From: Levilinea sp.
Lineage (GTDB): Bacteria; Chloroflexota; Anaerolineae; Anaerolineales; Anaerolineaceae
Length of the DNA: 64,000 nucleotides
Assembly: GCA_029975215.1 (NCBI GenBank)
Contig: JARKPO010000045.1
Span: 1-64,000, forward strand
Reading direction: 5' to 3'
In this document: one piece after another, positions 49,697-59,250 of the stretch
Layout: every line of letters begins with the position of its first letter
Numbering within the stretch: the first letter of the stretch is position 1
Program-made: the position numbers and the translations under genes
The notes under the pieces: generated by a model
The model's database searches: none
Told to the model about the DNA's origin: nothing
The model's input: the letters and a program-made list of their open reading frames with translations, nothing else

Positions 49697-51133
49697 TTAA
49701 GCTTCGGTTGTCCCGGCTTCAGGAGTCTCACCGCCTTCGATGCCGGGGGTCAGTTCGGCTGCTTTGGCTTCGACTTCGGCAGCGGCAGCTTCTTCCGCTT
49801 CGGCCTGCCCGGAGGCAATGCGCTTCAGTCGTTCCATGAGCCGTTCGTTGAATAAGCGGTTGGCGGTGTCAAACGCCAGGGCGTTGACCAGATCTGCCTG
49901 AGCCGCTTTGGAGCGGTATTTCTTATCCTGTGCGATGGATTGGGATAGTTCACCCAGGCGCTGGTTCACTGCCTCGGAAAGCTCGGTTTTATCCAATTGA
50001 ATATTTTCGGCCTGGGCAATTTTTTCCAAAACCAGGGAGCGCGACAGGCGTTTCTTGGCCGAGGGGATAACTTCCTGCTCGATGAAGGCAGCACGGTCCA
50101 GCTGGCGGACTTTCAGATAGGTGTCCAGGTCCAGTTTGCGTTCGGCCAGGTCTTCCTGCAAGTGCTTGAGGATGTGTTCCTGCTCTTCTTCCAGCATGTG
50201 CGGGGGGTATTGAATGGTGGATTGGGCGATGATTTCATCAATCAGCTCATCCACATATTGCTGGTCGTATTCAGACATCTGGCGAGCTTCCAGTGAGGTG
50301 CGCACAGTATCGCGCAGAGCCTGGAAGTTTTCGAAATCGCCCACCGATTTGGCAAATTCATCATCCATCTCGGGGTACTGCATAACTTTGACCGCAGTCA
50401 CTTTGACCGTGAAACGAGCGGATTTTCCAGCCAGGCGGGTGAAGGGGGTGTCTTCAGGATAGGTGAACTCGATATCCTTGACATCGCCTTCGGAAAGCCC
50501 AATGAGCTCCTTGGAAAAGCCGGGATACGGCCAGGAGTCGTTGTCTTGATCGCCGATGAGGAACTGGGCTGGGCGCTCATCAACGATGGTTTCGGACTCG
50601 CCCTCAGCGGGTTGGGTCAGAACGCCGGAAAGATCGACGTACACCAAGTCGCCCTCTTGGGCTGGGCGGTCGCCAGCAGGCTCAGCAGTGGCCATGTCGT
50701 TGCGCAGGCTGCTGAGCACTTTTTCAACTTCTTCGTCGGTGACCGGCGCAGGGGCATACTCTTTGCGGATGGCGGCATAGTCACACAGAGTCACTTCGGG
50801 GGCCAGGGGCACGATGAAGGAGAACTTCGGCGGGTCAAAGCTGGCGATTTCCTTGAGGGTACCGGGGCCGGAAGGCTCCAGTTTGGCTTCGGTGAGCATC
50901 TGAGGATAGACGTCATCAATCATCAGCTCAACGGCTTCCTTTTGGATGGCCTCATCGCCGTAGAGACGGCGGACGACATCAAAGGGGGCTTTGCCGGGGC
51001 GAAATCCGGGGATGCGGGTATCTTGGGCAATTTTGCGAGCAGCGCGGCGCATGTAGCCTTGCAGGACTTCGCTTTCCAGCTCAACATCCACCTGTACCTG
51101 CTGGTTTTCGAGGGGGGTAGTTTCAATCTTCAA
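49697..51133 (-). CDS. tig: Trigger factor (ribosome-bound chaperone/prolyl isomerase)
   Basis: Trigger factor binds ribosomal protein L23 and shields nascent chains. The 478-residue protein has the N-terminal ribosome-binding domain, with the signature [19 protein letters not shown] near residue 37. An FKBP-type domain lies at about residues 150-240 ([30 protein letters not shown]). A helical C-terminal chaperone domain follows ([20 protein letters not shown]), with an Ala/Glu-rich acidic tail. TTG 51133 is chosen because AAGGA lies eight bases before it and the residues [14 protein letters not shown] match a normal trigger-factor start. It is upstream of clpP in the same direction. Confidence 0.93.
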   Translation of the reverse strand: MKIETTPLENQQVQVDVELESEVLQGYMRRAARKIAQDTRIPGFRPGKAPFDVVRRLYGDEAIQKEAVELMIDDVYPQMLTEAKLEPSGPGTLKEIASFDPPKFSFIVPLAPEVTLCDYAAIRKEYAPAPVTDEEVEKVLSSLRNDMATAEPAGDRPAQEGDLVYVDLSGVLTQPAEGESETIVDERPAQFLIGDQDNDSWPYPGFSKELIGLSEGDVKDIEFTYPEDTPFTRLAGKSARFTVKVTAVKVMQYPEMDDEFAKSVGDFENFQALRDTVRTSLEARQMSEYDQQYVDELIDEIIAQSTIQYPPHMLEEEQEHILKHLQEDLAERKLDLDTYLKVRQLDRAAFIEQEVIPSAKKRLSRSLVLEKIAQAENIQLDKTELSEAVNQRLGELSQSIAQDKKYRSKAAQADLVNALAFDTANRLFNERLMERLKRIASGQAEAEEAAAAEVEAKAAELTPGIEGGETPEAGTTEA

Positions 51134-51176
51134 AGCAGCGTTCCTTCTGTCACATATATAGTTTGTCGGCACACAG

Positions 51177-51258
51177 TGGGGAAGAAGGGGCTCGAACCCT
51201 TACGCCCGGAGGCACATGATCCTAAGTCATGCCTGTCTGCCAGTTCCAGCACTTCCCC
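51177..51258 (-). tRNA. tRNA-Leu (anticodon UAG), CCA not encoded
   Basis: On the minus strand GGGGAAG (from 51258) pairs with CTTCCCC (ending 51178), with A as discriminator at 51177. The anticodon arm CATGA-CTTAGGA-TCATG puts TAG at 51224-51222. The D region TGCTGGAACTGGCAGAC and a long variable arm are leucine-like. The bases after the discriminator read CTG, so CCA must be added by the nucleotidyltransferase. Confidence 0.93.
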
Positions 51259-51270
51259 ACGCAACTTTGG

Positions 51271-51299
51271 ATTATAAGCGACAGGGGGAAGTACGTCAA
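51271..51299 (-). promoter_or_regulatory. Promoter of tRNA-Leu(UAG)
   Basis: On the minus strand TTGACG (51299-51294) and TATAAT (51276-51271) are exactly 17 bases apart, ending 12 bases before the tRNA. It is the best sigma-70-like promoter in the window and may also feed tig. Confidence 0.88.
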
Positions 51300-51352
51300 C
51301 AAGCGGAGGCAGACTCGTATAAATTATTAACAAATGAAAGGGGAAAGCGGGT

Positions 51353-52825
51353 TCAGGGAGCAGAGGGAAGGTTGAAATAGGTGTAGGCGGATTGGGCCAA
51401 TTGGGCAATGAGCAGATTGGCGGGGTCAAAAACCAGCTGCTCTCGGCGGTAGACATAGACGGTGAAGACAAAATCGCCGCCAGGGGTGTAGATGACGGCG
51501 GCGTCGCTCATGGTGTGCAGCAGACCGTCGGATTCCTCGATCCAGCCGTGCTTGTGGGCCACGCGGGTCCCGTCAGGAACACCTGCTTCGCTGAGCAGGG
51601 CGATTTTATTGCGGGCAAGGGTGTCGAGAGTGAGCTGACATTCGCTGGGGGTGACCTGCCCGTCGAACGTGGAGGTGATGCGGTTGGGGCTGCCTTCGGC
51701 GCAACGGTAAATTTCGTGGAGGAGCAGGCCGATTTCGGCGGGGGTGGTCTGGTTATACATGTCGGGGGCTACGTTGATATCGGTGCGCAGGTTGGCCGGG
51801 GTTTCGTATAGTTTAAGCAGGGGCGCGCCCAGATAAAAGAAACCGGCGATGAAGGTGTTTTGGAAGCCCATCTCGCGCAGATCATCGGTGATGATCAACG
51901 GCCCGGAAACAGGGTCGATCGATTCCATCAGGGTATCGGAGGGTGGGTTCTCGGAGAGCACGATCATGCGCTCCAGGAGGGTGAGGTAATCGGCAGGGGT
52001 GGGCTCGGGGATACGGCGCAGCACAGAGAGCATGATGGGGATCTTCATGGTGCTGGCGGCGGTGAAGGCCACCCCCGGTTCAATCTCCTGGCCGTTTTGC
52101 AGGGCAAAATGGATGATTTGGTCGCTGCGCAAGTCCTGCAAATACAATTCCACGATGCCGTCAAAGCCGGATACGCGCACCAACTGGCGCAGCTGGGTAT
52201 CCAGATTTTCAAACAGGGGCGGGAGAGCACCGGATTCGGTGACAGGCAATTGAACTGGGGCGCGCGATGGGTCTGTGAGGGCAGCCTGGATGAGGGGGAC
52301 GGCCTGGGCGATCTCCAGACTCCAGCCGGAGCGGCCGGGGATATAGCGCACGTCACCCGGGTAGGGGACAGGAGCGGAGGCGGGCTGGTCGTAGCGCGGG
52401 GCAATCTCGGTCCGTAAATACGCTTCGATCACAGCAGAATCGGAGGCGGCCTGCGCGGGAACCTGGCAGCTTTGAATCTGACCGCGGCCCCACAGGCGCT
52501 GCCAATTGGTGATCTGGCCGGTTTGCTGGCGGCAGGCAGCCACCCAGGCGCTGTAGTCCGGCGAAAAACCGAGCTGTGTTGGGGGAACCTGGATGAGGGA
52601 ATCTTGATAACGGAGCTGGAGCGGCTGGTCATAGACCTGCCGCAGCCGGTCGGCGGCCTGGACTTCGTCCAGACCGCCAACCGGAAGATTTGCAATGGTG
52701 GAACCGGCGGGAAAAACGAAGGTGGCTTCCTGACTGGTAATGGAGAAGAGCACCAACAAACCCACGGCAGATAAAATCAGCGCCAGGGCCAGGATGCGCA
52801 GAACGAAAACCAACGGTCGATTCAT
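51353..52825 (-). CDS. Membrane-anchored serine hydrolase of the class A beta-lactamase/PBP fold
   Basis: The 490-residue protein has one N-terminal membrane helix (FVLRILALALILSAVGLLVLF). A linker domain (residues 40-200) includes LPVGGLDEVQAADRLRQVY, similar to the peptidoglycan-binding-like domains of VanW/YkuD proteins. The C-terminal half carries the SxxK in AFTAASTMKIPIMLS (near residue 262), SxN-like SEN in IVLSENPPSDTL, and KHGW in VAHKHGWIEESDG at the KTG position. It is probably a wall-acting transpeptidase or carboxypeptidase relative, or a beta-lactamase-fold esterase. The KTG change to KHG argues against a typical resistance enzyme. Confidence 0.75.
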   Translation of the reverse strand: MNRPLVFVLRILALALILSAVGLLVLFSITSQEATFVFPAGSTIANLPVGGLDEVQAADRLRQVYDQPLQLRYQDSLIQVPPTQLGFSPDYSAWVAACRQQTGQITNWQRLWGRGQIQSCQVPAQAASDSAVIEAYLRTEIAPRYDQPASAPVPYPGDVRYIPGRSGWSLEIAQAVPLIQAALTDPSRAPVQLPVTESGALPPLFENLDTQLRQLVRVSGFDGIVELYLQDLRSDQIIHFALQNGQEIEPGVAFTAASTMKIPIMLSVLRRIPEPTPADYLTLLERMIVLSENPPSDTLMESIDPVSGPLIITDDLREMGFQNTFIAGFFYLGAPLLKLYETPANLRTDINVAPDMYNQTTPAEIGLLLHEIYRCAEGSPNRITSTFDGQVTPSECQLTLDTLARNKIALLSEAGVPDGTRVAHKHGWIEESDGLLHTMSDAAVIYTPGGDFVFTVYVYRREQLVFDPANLLIAQLAQSAYTYFNLPSAP

Positions 52826-52846
52826 GAGCCGGTTTAAGCGTTGAAG

Positions 52847-53527
52847 TTATTTAACCACAATGCTGACGGTCACCACGCAGAAGCGCGATGCGCCAAAGGA
52901 CAGCCCCCAGTTGGCCGTATAACTGCCTTTTTCGGTGGGGGCGATCATATCAACGACAAAGCTGACGGTATCCCCAACCTCGATTTTCTTTGGCAGATCC
53001 AGACCGTCTACGCTTTCCTGGAACTTATGGCCTTCAAAATAGCGGAAGTCAATATCATTGGCGTCCCAAGCCTCGGTGCCGGTGTTTTTGAAGGTCCATT
53101 TGCCGTCAAAGTCCTGACCGGGGGTCATTTCGGCTTTGTTGGCGGGGGCAGCGGACACCACAGAGCATTGTAGCGCGGCGGGGGTGCTGGTATTGGTTGG
53201 TTTGGCTGTGGCGGGGATGAAGGTGGCGGTGGGCGGCGGGGGGAGGGTGGCCGAGGGGGCCAGGGTGGCTGTGGGTTCAGGCGTATTGGTGGGGGGGACG
53301 GCGGTGGGAGTGGCGCTGGGGTGCAGGGCTGCATCTACGGTGATTTGAGCCACGGCAGTTTCAACCGCCTGGGTCTGGATGACCGCGACCGTGGCAGCGA
53401 CGACCGCTGGGTCGATGGTGGGGGTTGCTTGCGGCGCAGCGACGCCGCAGCCGCTGAGAAGAGCGGCAACACCGACAAGGGTGAGGATGAGCTTACTCCA
53501 TTGGGGTTTGTTTGTTTTTGTGTGCAT
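52847..53527 (-). CDS. Lipoprotein with NBR1-type Ig-like domain
   Basis: The 226-residue protein has a lipoprotein signal ending in ALLSGCG (Cys near residue 27), a region of helical AVVAATVAVIQTQAVETAVA, a Pro/Thr linker (residues 70-120) and one C-terminal Ig-like domain. The domain reads GQDFDGKWTFKNTGTEAWD, then VGDTVSFVVDMIAPTEKGSY and NWGLSF, matching the Ig domain named after human NBR1 that is common in Chloroflexota surface proteins. The role is probably adhesion or anchoring. GGAGG five bases before ATG 53527 sets the start. It precedes the serine hydrolase by 21 bases on the minus strand, so the two are probably co-transcribed. Confidence 0.8.
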   Translation of the reverse strand: MHTKTNKPQWSKLILTLVGVAALLSGCGVAAPQATPTIDPAVVAATVAVIQTQAVETAVAQITVDAALHPSATPTAVPPTNTPEPTATLAPSATLPPPPTATFIPATAKPTNTSTPAALQCSVVSAAPANKAEMTPGQDFDGKWTFKNTGTEAWDANDIDFRYFEGHKFQESVDGLDLPKKIEVGDTVSFVVDMIAPTEKGSYTANWGLSFGASRFCVVTVSIVVK

Positions 53528-53593
53528 ATTTACCTCCATAGCTCCCAAGTTTACCCCTATTTTTGCGGATCAGACAAGGTTGGAAAAATGCGG

Positions 53594-55519
53594 CTAGGGC
53601 GTGGTTTGGTGGGCGAACTGGGTCTGGTACAACAGGGAATAGACCCCGCCCATTTCCAAAAGCTCAGCGTGCCGCCCGCGTTCCACAATGCGGCCGCGGT
53701 CAAAGACCAAAATCTGATCGGCGGCCAGGATGGTGCTGAGACGGTGGGCGATGACGATGCTGGTGCGGCCGGCGAGGATGTGGCGAAGGGCCTGCTGGAT
53801 TAGGGCTTCGGATTCGCTGTCCAGGTGGCTGGTGGCTTCGTCGAGGATGAGGATGCGAGGGTCTTTGAGGATGACACGCGCCAGGGCCACGCGCTGTTTT
53901 TCGCCGCCGCTCAGGCGGTAGCCGCGCTCGCCGACGATGGTGTCGTAGCCGTTGGGCAGTTCGGCGATGAAATCATGAATGTTGGCGGCGCGGGCCGCGG
54001 CTTCCATTTGTGCCTGGGTGGCATCGGGGCGGGCAAACAGCAGGTTGGCGCGTATGGTGTCGTGAAAAAGGTAGCTTTCTTGGGTCACCATGCCAATTTG
54101 GGCGGAGAGATCATCCAGGCTGAGGTCGCGCAGATCTACGTCATCCAGTAGAATGCGCCCCTGCACGGGATCGTACAGTCGGGGGATGAGGTAGGAAAGG
54201 GTGGTTTTTCCTGCGCCGCTGGGACCGACCAGGGCGACCAACTGGCCGGGGAGGACATCAAAGCTGATGTCCTCCAATGCCCAATCGCGGGCTTGACTGG
54301 CGCCGTTGTGGTTGCTGGGTTTGCTCTGCTCACTGCTGCGTACGCCGGAGAGAACGGCGTCCACTTCGCGCATTTTGCCGTGGCGCTCCACCTCAGACAG
54401 ATTGACGGCTCCTTCGATGTCGTATTGAAAGGCGACATTTTCAAAGGTGAGGCGGCCGCGCAGGGCGTGAATGCGGACGGGGTTGGGCTTTTCGGCTATT
54501 TCTTGGGGCAGATCCAGGACTTCAAAAACACGCTCGAAACTGACCAGAGAGGTGGCTAATTCTACAGGGATATTGGCCAGACCAGAAAGAGCAGAATAGA
54601 GACTGCCGAGATAGGATCCCAAGGCAACGATGGTGCCAATGGTGAGCGATTCGCGGATGACCAGATACCCGCCGATGGAATAGACCAGGGCAGAGCCCAC
54701 CGCGCTGACCAGGCCGATGACCATGACGAACACGGCGCCAAGAACAGCCCGCTGAATGCCGCCGTCGCGCACGCCAGCAGCCCGCTGGCTGAAGCGCTGT
54801 ACTTCCTGTTGGGTGCGGCCAAAGATTTTCACCAGCAGCGCACCGCCAATATTGAGAGTCTCGCTCATCATGGCATTCATTTCCGCGTTCAGATCCATCT
54901 GACGGCGAGCGATGATGCGCAGGCGGTCGCCGAGCTTTTGGGCGAAGAAGATGAAGAGGGGCAGGATCAGGATGCTGATGAGGGTCAGACGCCATTCCAG
55001 GGTGAACATAACGAATAGGACAGCGATGCCCTGGATGATGTCGGTGACCATACCCACGATGGTGGAACTGATGGCGTTTTGCGCGCCGATCACGTCGTTG
55101 TTGAGACGGCTCATCAGTTCGCCGACGCGGGTTTGGGTGAAGAAGCGCAGGGACATGCGCTGGAGGTGGTGGTAGAGGGCCACGCGCAGGTCATAAATGA
55201 CACCTTCACCGACCACCGCGTTGTACCGGCGCTGAAGCACAGAAACACCCCCACGGACAAGGGGCACAGCCAGCAGGGCCGCGGAAAGCCACATCAGGCG
55301 GTTGAGGTCGCGGTTGGGAAGGGTGCGGTCAATCAGGTCGCGCATGATCAGTGGAGCGATGAGGGTGAGGCCACTGCTGATGAGAATCATCACCAGCATA
55401 CCGGCGATGTGCTTCCGGTACGGCCAGGCGTATGCGAAGACGCGGTTCAAGAGTTGGCGGGTAATTTTGGGGCGCTCGCCGCTGGCGGAAATGTAGCTGT
55501 GCCATCCACTACCGTGCAT
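53594..55519 (-). CDS. ABC exporter half-transporter (membrane plus ATPase domains)
   Basis: The 641-residue protein has six membrane helices (residues 35-320) of the ABC type-IV exporter fold, then the ATPase domain. Walker A is VALVGPSGAGKTTLSYLIPR (near residue 432), the Q-loop is in IGMVTQESYLF, the signature is RLSGGEKQRVALARV, Walker B is ILILDEATSHLDSESE, and the H-loop is VIAHRLSTI. It should act as a homodimer exporting lipid, peptide or drug-like substrates. An acidic/polar insert of about 40 residues sits between the A-loop strand and Walker A (near residues 370-410). The ATG has GGAG nine bases upstream. Confidence 0.9.
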   Translation of the reverse strand: MHGSGWHSYISASGERPKITRQLLNRVFAYAWPYRKHIAGMLVMILISSGLTLIAPLIMRDLIDRTLPNRDLNRLMWLSAALLAVPLVRGGVSVLQRRYNAVVGEGVIYDLRVALYHHLQRMSLRFFTQTRVGELMSRLNNDVIGAQNAISSTIVGMVTDIIQGIAVLFVMFTLEWRLTLISILILPLFIFFAQKLGDRLRIIARRQMDLNAEMNAMMSETLNIGGALLVKIFGRTQQEVQRFSQRAAGVRDGGIQRAVLGAVFVMVIGLVSAVGSALVYSIGGYLVIRESLTIGTIVALGSYLGSLYSALSGLANIPVELATSLVSFERVFEVLDLPQEIAEKPNPVRIHALRGRLTFENVAFQYDIEGAVNLSEVERHGKMREVDAVLSGVRSSEQSKPSNHNGASQARDWALEDISFDVLPGQLVALVGPSGAGKTTLSYLIPRLYDPVQGRILLDDVDLRDLSLDDLSAQIGMVTQESYLFHDTIRANLLFARPDATQAQMEAAARAANIHDFIAELPNGYDTIVGERGYRLSGGEKQRVALARVILKDPRILILDEATSHLDSESEALIQQALRHILAGRTSIVIAHRLSTILAADQILVFDRGRIVERGRHAELLEMGGVYSLLYQTQFAHQTTP

Positions 55520-55525
55520 GAAGAT

Positions 55526-56536
55526 TTACTCCGTGAAATCCATCATTGAAGGATTGGGTGCAGCCGGCGGAAGGGAAGGGAGGAGGACAAAAATGTCATC
55601 CAACAAATGCAGAAAAGTATTAGGGTCGGGGCAGGTGAGCAGCGGGGTGAGACGCTCACGGGGCAGGGGGTAGGGAGTCAGATAGGCACGGGTGAACTTG
55701 CGAAAGCGCACCAGGCCGTCGGGGCTGCCGTAGTAGGTCAGCATCTCGCGCAGGTGCATGTGCATGGTATCCTGCACGACAGTCAGGGGTACCTGAGAAC
55801 GGTCGAGGCGGGAGAAGATCCAGGGGTTGCCCACCGCGGCGCGGCCCACCATGACGGCGGCGCAGCCTGTGAGAGCTTTGATGCGCTCGATGTCGGCTGT
55901 GCAGGTCACATCTCCATTGGCGATGACCGGAACGGGCACAGCCCGGACCACTTCAGCAATGGCCTGCCAATCGGCACGGCCGGTGTACTGCTGGGCGCGG
56001 GTTCGGCCATGGACGGCGATCAGGGCGCCGCCGTTTTCGACGATGAGCTGGGCGACTTGCAGATAGTTGCGGGAGGCGTCATCCCATCCCAGGCGAATCT
56101 TGGCGGTGACGGGGATGGGCAGGTTCTGGGTGAGGCTGGAGAAGATTTCTGCGATTTTTTCGGGCGTTTTGAGCAGGCCAGCCCCTGCGCCGCGCCCAGA
56201 AACGTGGCGGGCGGAGCATCCCAGATTAATATCGATAAAATCTGGCTTTCGCTCATACAGCTTGAGGGCGGCCTGCAGGATGCGCTCGGGTTGGTCGTCG
56301 CACAATTGAAAGCCGAAAGGACGCTCCTCTTCGCGATAGGCCAGCCGCCGCGGCAGATAGGGCGTGCCGTGAATGACATCGCCTGCGGTGATGAACTCTG
56401 TGTAGCTGACGGCGGAACCCAGTCGGCGGGTGAGCAAGCGGAAAGGCAGGTCGGTGATGCCGTCCATGGGGGCGAGAAGCAGGTCGCCATAGACGGGAAT
56501 GGGGCCGATATGAAAAGAGGGAACGGCGGTACTCAT
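55526..56536 (-). CDS. dus: tRNA-dihydrouridine synthase
   Basis: This FMN enzyme reduces uridines in the tRNA D loop. The 336-residue TIM-barrel protein has LLAPMDGITDLPFRLLTRRL near residue 20, IDINLGCSARHVSGRGAGAG with the catalytic Cys near residue 100, VTAKIRLGWDD, HGRTRAQQYTGRADW, and IANGDVTCTADI with VGRAAVGNPWIFS closing the FMN site. It resembles DusB. The catalytic loop reads LGCSARHVSGRG where many bacterial Dus have GCPxxKV. The start is uncertain: ATG 56536 or GTG 56554. Confidence 0.9.
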   Translation of the reverse strand: MSTAVPSFHIGPIPVYGDLLLAPMDGITDLPFRLLTRRLGSAVSYTEFITAGDVIHGTPYLPRRLAYREEERPFGFQLCDDQPERILQAALKLYERKPDFIDINLGCSARHVSGRGAGAGLLKTPEKIAEIFSSLTQNLPIPVTAKIRLGWDDASRNYLQVAQLIVENGGALIAVHGRTRAQQYTGRADWQAIAEVVRAVPVPVIANGDVTCTADIERIKALTGCAAVMVGRAAVGNPWIFSRLDRSQVPLTVVQDTMHMHLREMLTYYGSPDGLVRFRKFTRAYLTPYPLPRERLTPLLTCPDPNTFLHLLDDIFVLLPSLPPAAPNPSMMDFTE

Positions 56537-56602
56537 ACCCCTTGATCTTATCACACCCTGGCGGTTCTCACAGCAGAGGCCGTTGGATTGTATAGAATGG
56601 TT

Positions 56603-56608
56603 TATAAT
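56603..56608 (+). promoter_or_regulatory. Putative -10 box of the 139-residue protein gene
   Basis: TATAAT at 56603-56608 lies about 40 bases before ATG 56648 in the divergent region with dus. The minus strand carries TACAAT at 56592-56587, a possible -10 box for dus. No -35 boxes are clear. Confidence 0.4.
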
Positions 56609-56647
56609 CTTTCCCTGGAATGCACCGCAGTTTCATGGAGGTTAGGA

Positions 56648-57067
56648 ATGAGCCGAGTAATTAAAACCGAATCGGCGGGAAAAGACCGCACCCGACTGAG
56701 TAAAGAGGTGGTCATTGCGCTGCGCGAATTGATGCGGCAGTCGCAGCCAGATGACACCAGCCGAGAGCTGGCAGCCTTCATCGCGCTGGCGTTGGGGGAT
56801 ATCAACGCGACGATTGAGGCATCTGTGGCGGCCTGGGAAAAACGGGGGTATTGGGTAAAAGCCGATCGTTTCCGATTGGAATGGGAATGGACGGGCGTGA
56901 TGGCTGGCAAGATGCGCAAGGCGGTGCTGGAGGATGATTGGGGGATGGTGGCACTTAACGCGGCGCAGGTGGCCCAGAAATTCATGGCGGTTCAAGTGCC
57001 ACAGCACCACCGGTTGGGCAAGCCGTGGGAAGGTGCCTGGGAGCGCCTGGTGGATCAGCCGTTTTAA
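56648..57067 (+). CDS. Conserved-looking hypothetical protein
   Basis: I do not recognise this 139-residue protein. It is predicted soluble and helical with no signal peptide: LSKEVVIALRELMRQ, then AAFIALALGDINATIEASVA, then WEKRGYWVKADRFRLEWEW. The aromatic-rich WEKRGYWVKADRFRLEWEW and LDPW-like GKPWEGAWERLVDQPF tail are distinctive. It has strong ribosome signals (GGAGG and AGGA) before ATG 56648 and codon use like its neighbours, so it is a real gene. It lies 27 bases before tex and is divergent from dus, which hints at RNA-related functions without proving any. Confidence 0.7.
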   Translation: MSRVIKTESAGKDRTRLSKEVVIALRELMRQSQPDDTSRELAAFIALALGDINATIEASVAAWEKRGYWVKADRFRLEWEWTGVMAGKMRKAVLEDDWGMVALNAAQVAQKFMAVQVPQHHRLGKPWEGAWERLVDQPF

Positions 57068-57094
57068 TCTTATCTTTTGGATCGTTGAAACCTG

Positions 57095-59224
57095 ATGAAT
57101 TACGAAGAGAAAATTTCAAATTTGCTGAATGTGCAGACCAGCCGCGTAGCCGCGGCTATTCGTCTGTTGGACGAAGGCAACACCATTCCCTTTATCGCCC
57201 GGTACCGCAAAGAGTTAACCGGTACGCTGGATGAAGAACAGCTGCGCCAGGTGCAGGAGCATTTGAGCCGGCTGCGCACGCTGGACGAGCGCCGCGATAC
57301 CATTCTGGCTTCCATCGCGGAGCAGGGCAAGCTGACCCCAGAGCTGCGTGAGGCGATTCTGGGGGCCGAGACTCTGACCGGCCTGGAAGACCTCTATTTG
57401 CCGTACCGCCCCAAACGGCGGACGCGGGCTTCGATTGCTAAAGAAAAGGGCTTGCAGGGTCTAGCCGATCTGATTTTGGCCCAGCCGCTGCGCGGCCCAG
57501 CCCCCGCAGAAGCGGCGGCGGCATACCTGAACGAACAGGTTCTGGATGTGGAAAGCGCGCTTGCCGGTGCACGGGATATTGCCGCGGAGACGATCAGCGA
57601 TCACGCAGAGGTGCGCGCACAGATGCGTGCCAAGGCCATGCAGTGGGGCACGCTGTTGTGTGAAAAAGTGGAAGGTGCAGAAGACCCTAAACAGGTTTTT
57701 CAGCTGTATTACGCTTATGAAACGCGGGTAGACCGCCTGCGGCCGCACCAGGTGCTGGCGATAAACCGCGGTGAGCGCGAAAAGGTGTTGAAGGTGCGCA
57801 TGGAGATGCCGGAGCACGATTGGCTGGCGTCCATTCATGCCTTTTTCAAGGCAGACCGCCGCTCACCCTTTGCCGAGCAGTTGGAGGAGGCCATTCGTGA
57901 TGCGGCTGAACGCCTGCTGCTGCCCGCTATTGAGCGGGATGTGCGCCGCTCTTTGACTGAAACCGCCGATCAGCACGCCATTCAGGTATTCGCCTCTAAT
58001 TTGAGAGCGCTGCTGAGCCAACCGCCCATGCTAGGGCAGATCGTTCTGGGGATTGACCCGGGCTTTCGCACCGGCTGTAAGGTGGCTGTGGTGGACGCGA
58101 CTGGCAAACTGCTGGCGACAGACACCATTTACCCGCACGAACCGCAGAAGCGTACCAAAGAAGCCTTGGAAACCCTGCGGCAGCTGGTGGAACGCTACGG
58201 GGTGACGCTGATCACGATTGGCAACGGCACGGCTTCGCGCGAGAGTGAACAGCTGGTGGCGCAGTTAACGCGGAAACGCCCAGGTCTGCATTACCTGATT
58301 GTGAACGAAGCCGGGGCGAGCGTGTACAGCGCCAGTCCGCTGGCACGGGCGGAGCTGCCCACGCTGGACGTCAGCCTGCGCGGAGCTGTGTCTATTGCTC
58401 GCCGGGCGCAGGACCCGCTGGCTGAACTGGTGAAGATTGACCCTAAATCCATCGGTGTGGGCCTGTACCAGCACGACGTGGATCAGGGACAGCTGGCCGA
58501 TTCGCTGACAGGCGTGGTGGAAAGCGTGGTGAACCGGGTGGGGGTGGATGTGAACACGGCCTCGCCCGCGCTGCTGACCTATGTGGCGGGAATCGGGCCG
58601 AAACTGGCCGAAAAGATCGTGGCCTATCGGGAAGAGAACGGGCCTTTTCAGAATCGCCAGCAGATCAAGAAGGTCAGCGGGCTGGGGGCGAAGGCCTTTG
58701 AGCAGTCCGCGGGATTCCTGCGCATTCGCAATGGGGACACACCCCTTGACGCAAGCGCCATTCACCCGGAGAGCTACGCGGCGGCTAAGGTAGTGATGGA
58801 ACGGGCGGGAATCACAGTGGGGACACCCGCCGAAGAGAAAAAAGCTGCATTGGAAAAACTGCGCAAGACGCAGCCGATGGCCGAACTGGCGGAACAGCTG
58901 AACACGGGCGTGCCCACTTTGGAGGATATTTTTGAACAGCTCGTGCGCCCAGGACGAGACCCGCGGCAGGATTTGCCTGTGCCCATTTTGCGCAGCGACG
59001 TGCTCTCGATGGATGATTTAAGCGCGGGCATGATCATGAAGGGGACGGTGCGCAACGTGGTAGATTTTGGCGCGTTTGTGGATATTGGTGTGAAGCAGGA
59101 CGGTCTGCTGCACCGCAGCCAGATCCCTGCCTGGGTAATTTTACAGGTGGGCGATATTATTGATGTGCAGATTCTGGGCGTGGAGACCGAACGCGGGAGA
59201 ATCTCATTAAAGTGGGTTGAGTAA
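57095..59224 (+). CDS. tex: Tex-family RNA-binding transcription accessory protein
   Basis: Tex is a conserved nucleic-acid-binding factor related to eukaryotic Spt6. The 709-residue protein has the N-terminal helical domain (IRLLDEGNTIPFIARYRKEL near residue 25). A YqgF/RNase-H-like domain follows (LGIDPGFRTGCKVAVVDATG near residue 325, GNGTASRESEQLV). Tandem helix-hairpin-helix motifs are next (ALLTYVAGIGPKLAEKIVAY, VSGLGAKAFEQSAGFLRI). A C-terminal S1 domain ends it (IMKGTVRNVVDFGAFVDIGV near residue 645). The ATG lacks a clear Shine-Dalgarno. Confidence 0.95.
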   Translation: MNYEEKISNLLNVQTSRVAAAIRLLDEGNTIPFIARYRKELTGTLDEEQLRQVQEHLSRLRTLDERRDTILASIAEQGKLTPELREAILGAETLTGLEDLYLPYRPKRRTRASIAKEKGLQGLADLILAQPLRGPAPAEAAAAYLNEQVLDVESALAGARDIAAETISDHAEVRAQMRAKAMQWGTLLCEKVEGAEDPKQVFQLYYAYETRVDRLRPHQVLAINRGEREKVLKVRMEMPEHDWLASIHAFFKADRRSPFAEQLEEAIRDAAERLLLPAIERDVRRSLTETADQHAIQVFASNLRALLSQPPMLGQIVLGIDPGFRTGCKVAVVDATGKLLATDTIYPHEPQKRTKEALETLRQLVERYGVTLITIGNGTASRESEQLVAQLTRKRPGLHYLIVNEAGASVYSASPLARAELPTLDVSLRGAVSIARRAQDPLAELVKIDPKSIGVGLYQHDVDQGQLADSLTGVVESVVNRVGVDVNTASPALLTYVAGIGPKLAEKIVAYREENGPFQNRQQIKKVSGLGAKAFEQSAGFLRIRNGDTPLDASAIHPESYAAAKVVMERAGITVGTPAEEKKAALEKLRKTQPMAELAEQLNTGVPTLEDIFEQLVRPGRDPRQDLPVPILRSDVLSMDDLSAGMIMKGTVRNVVDFGAFVDIGVKQDGLLHRSQIPAWVILQVGDIIDVQILGVETERGRISLKWVE

Positions 59225-59250
59225 GGCGGCTTGAGCAGCGGGAGACGGAT

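Noticed and set aside
51177-51258. tRNA-Ser
   Set aside because: The long variable arm could suggest serine, but the anticodon is UAG and the D-arm pattern is leucine-like.
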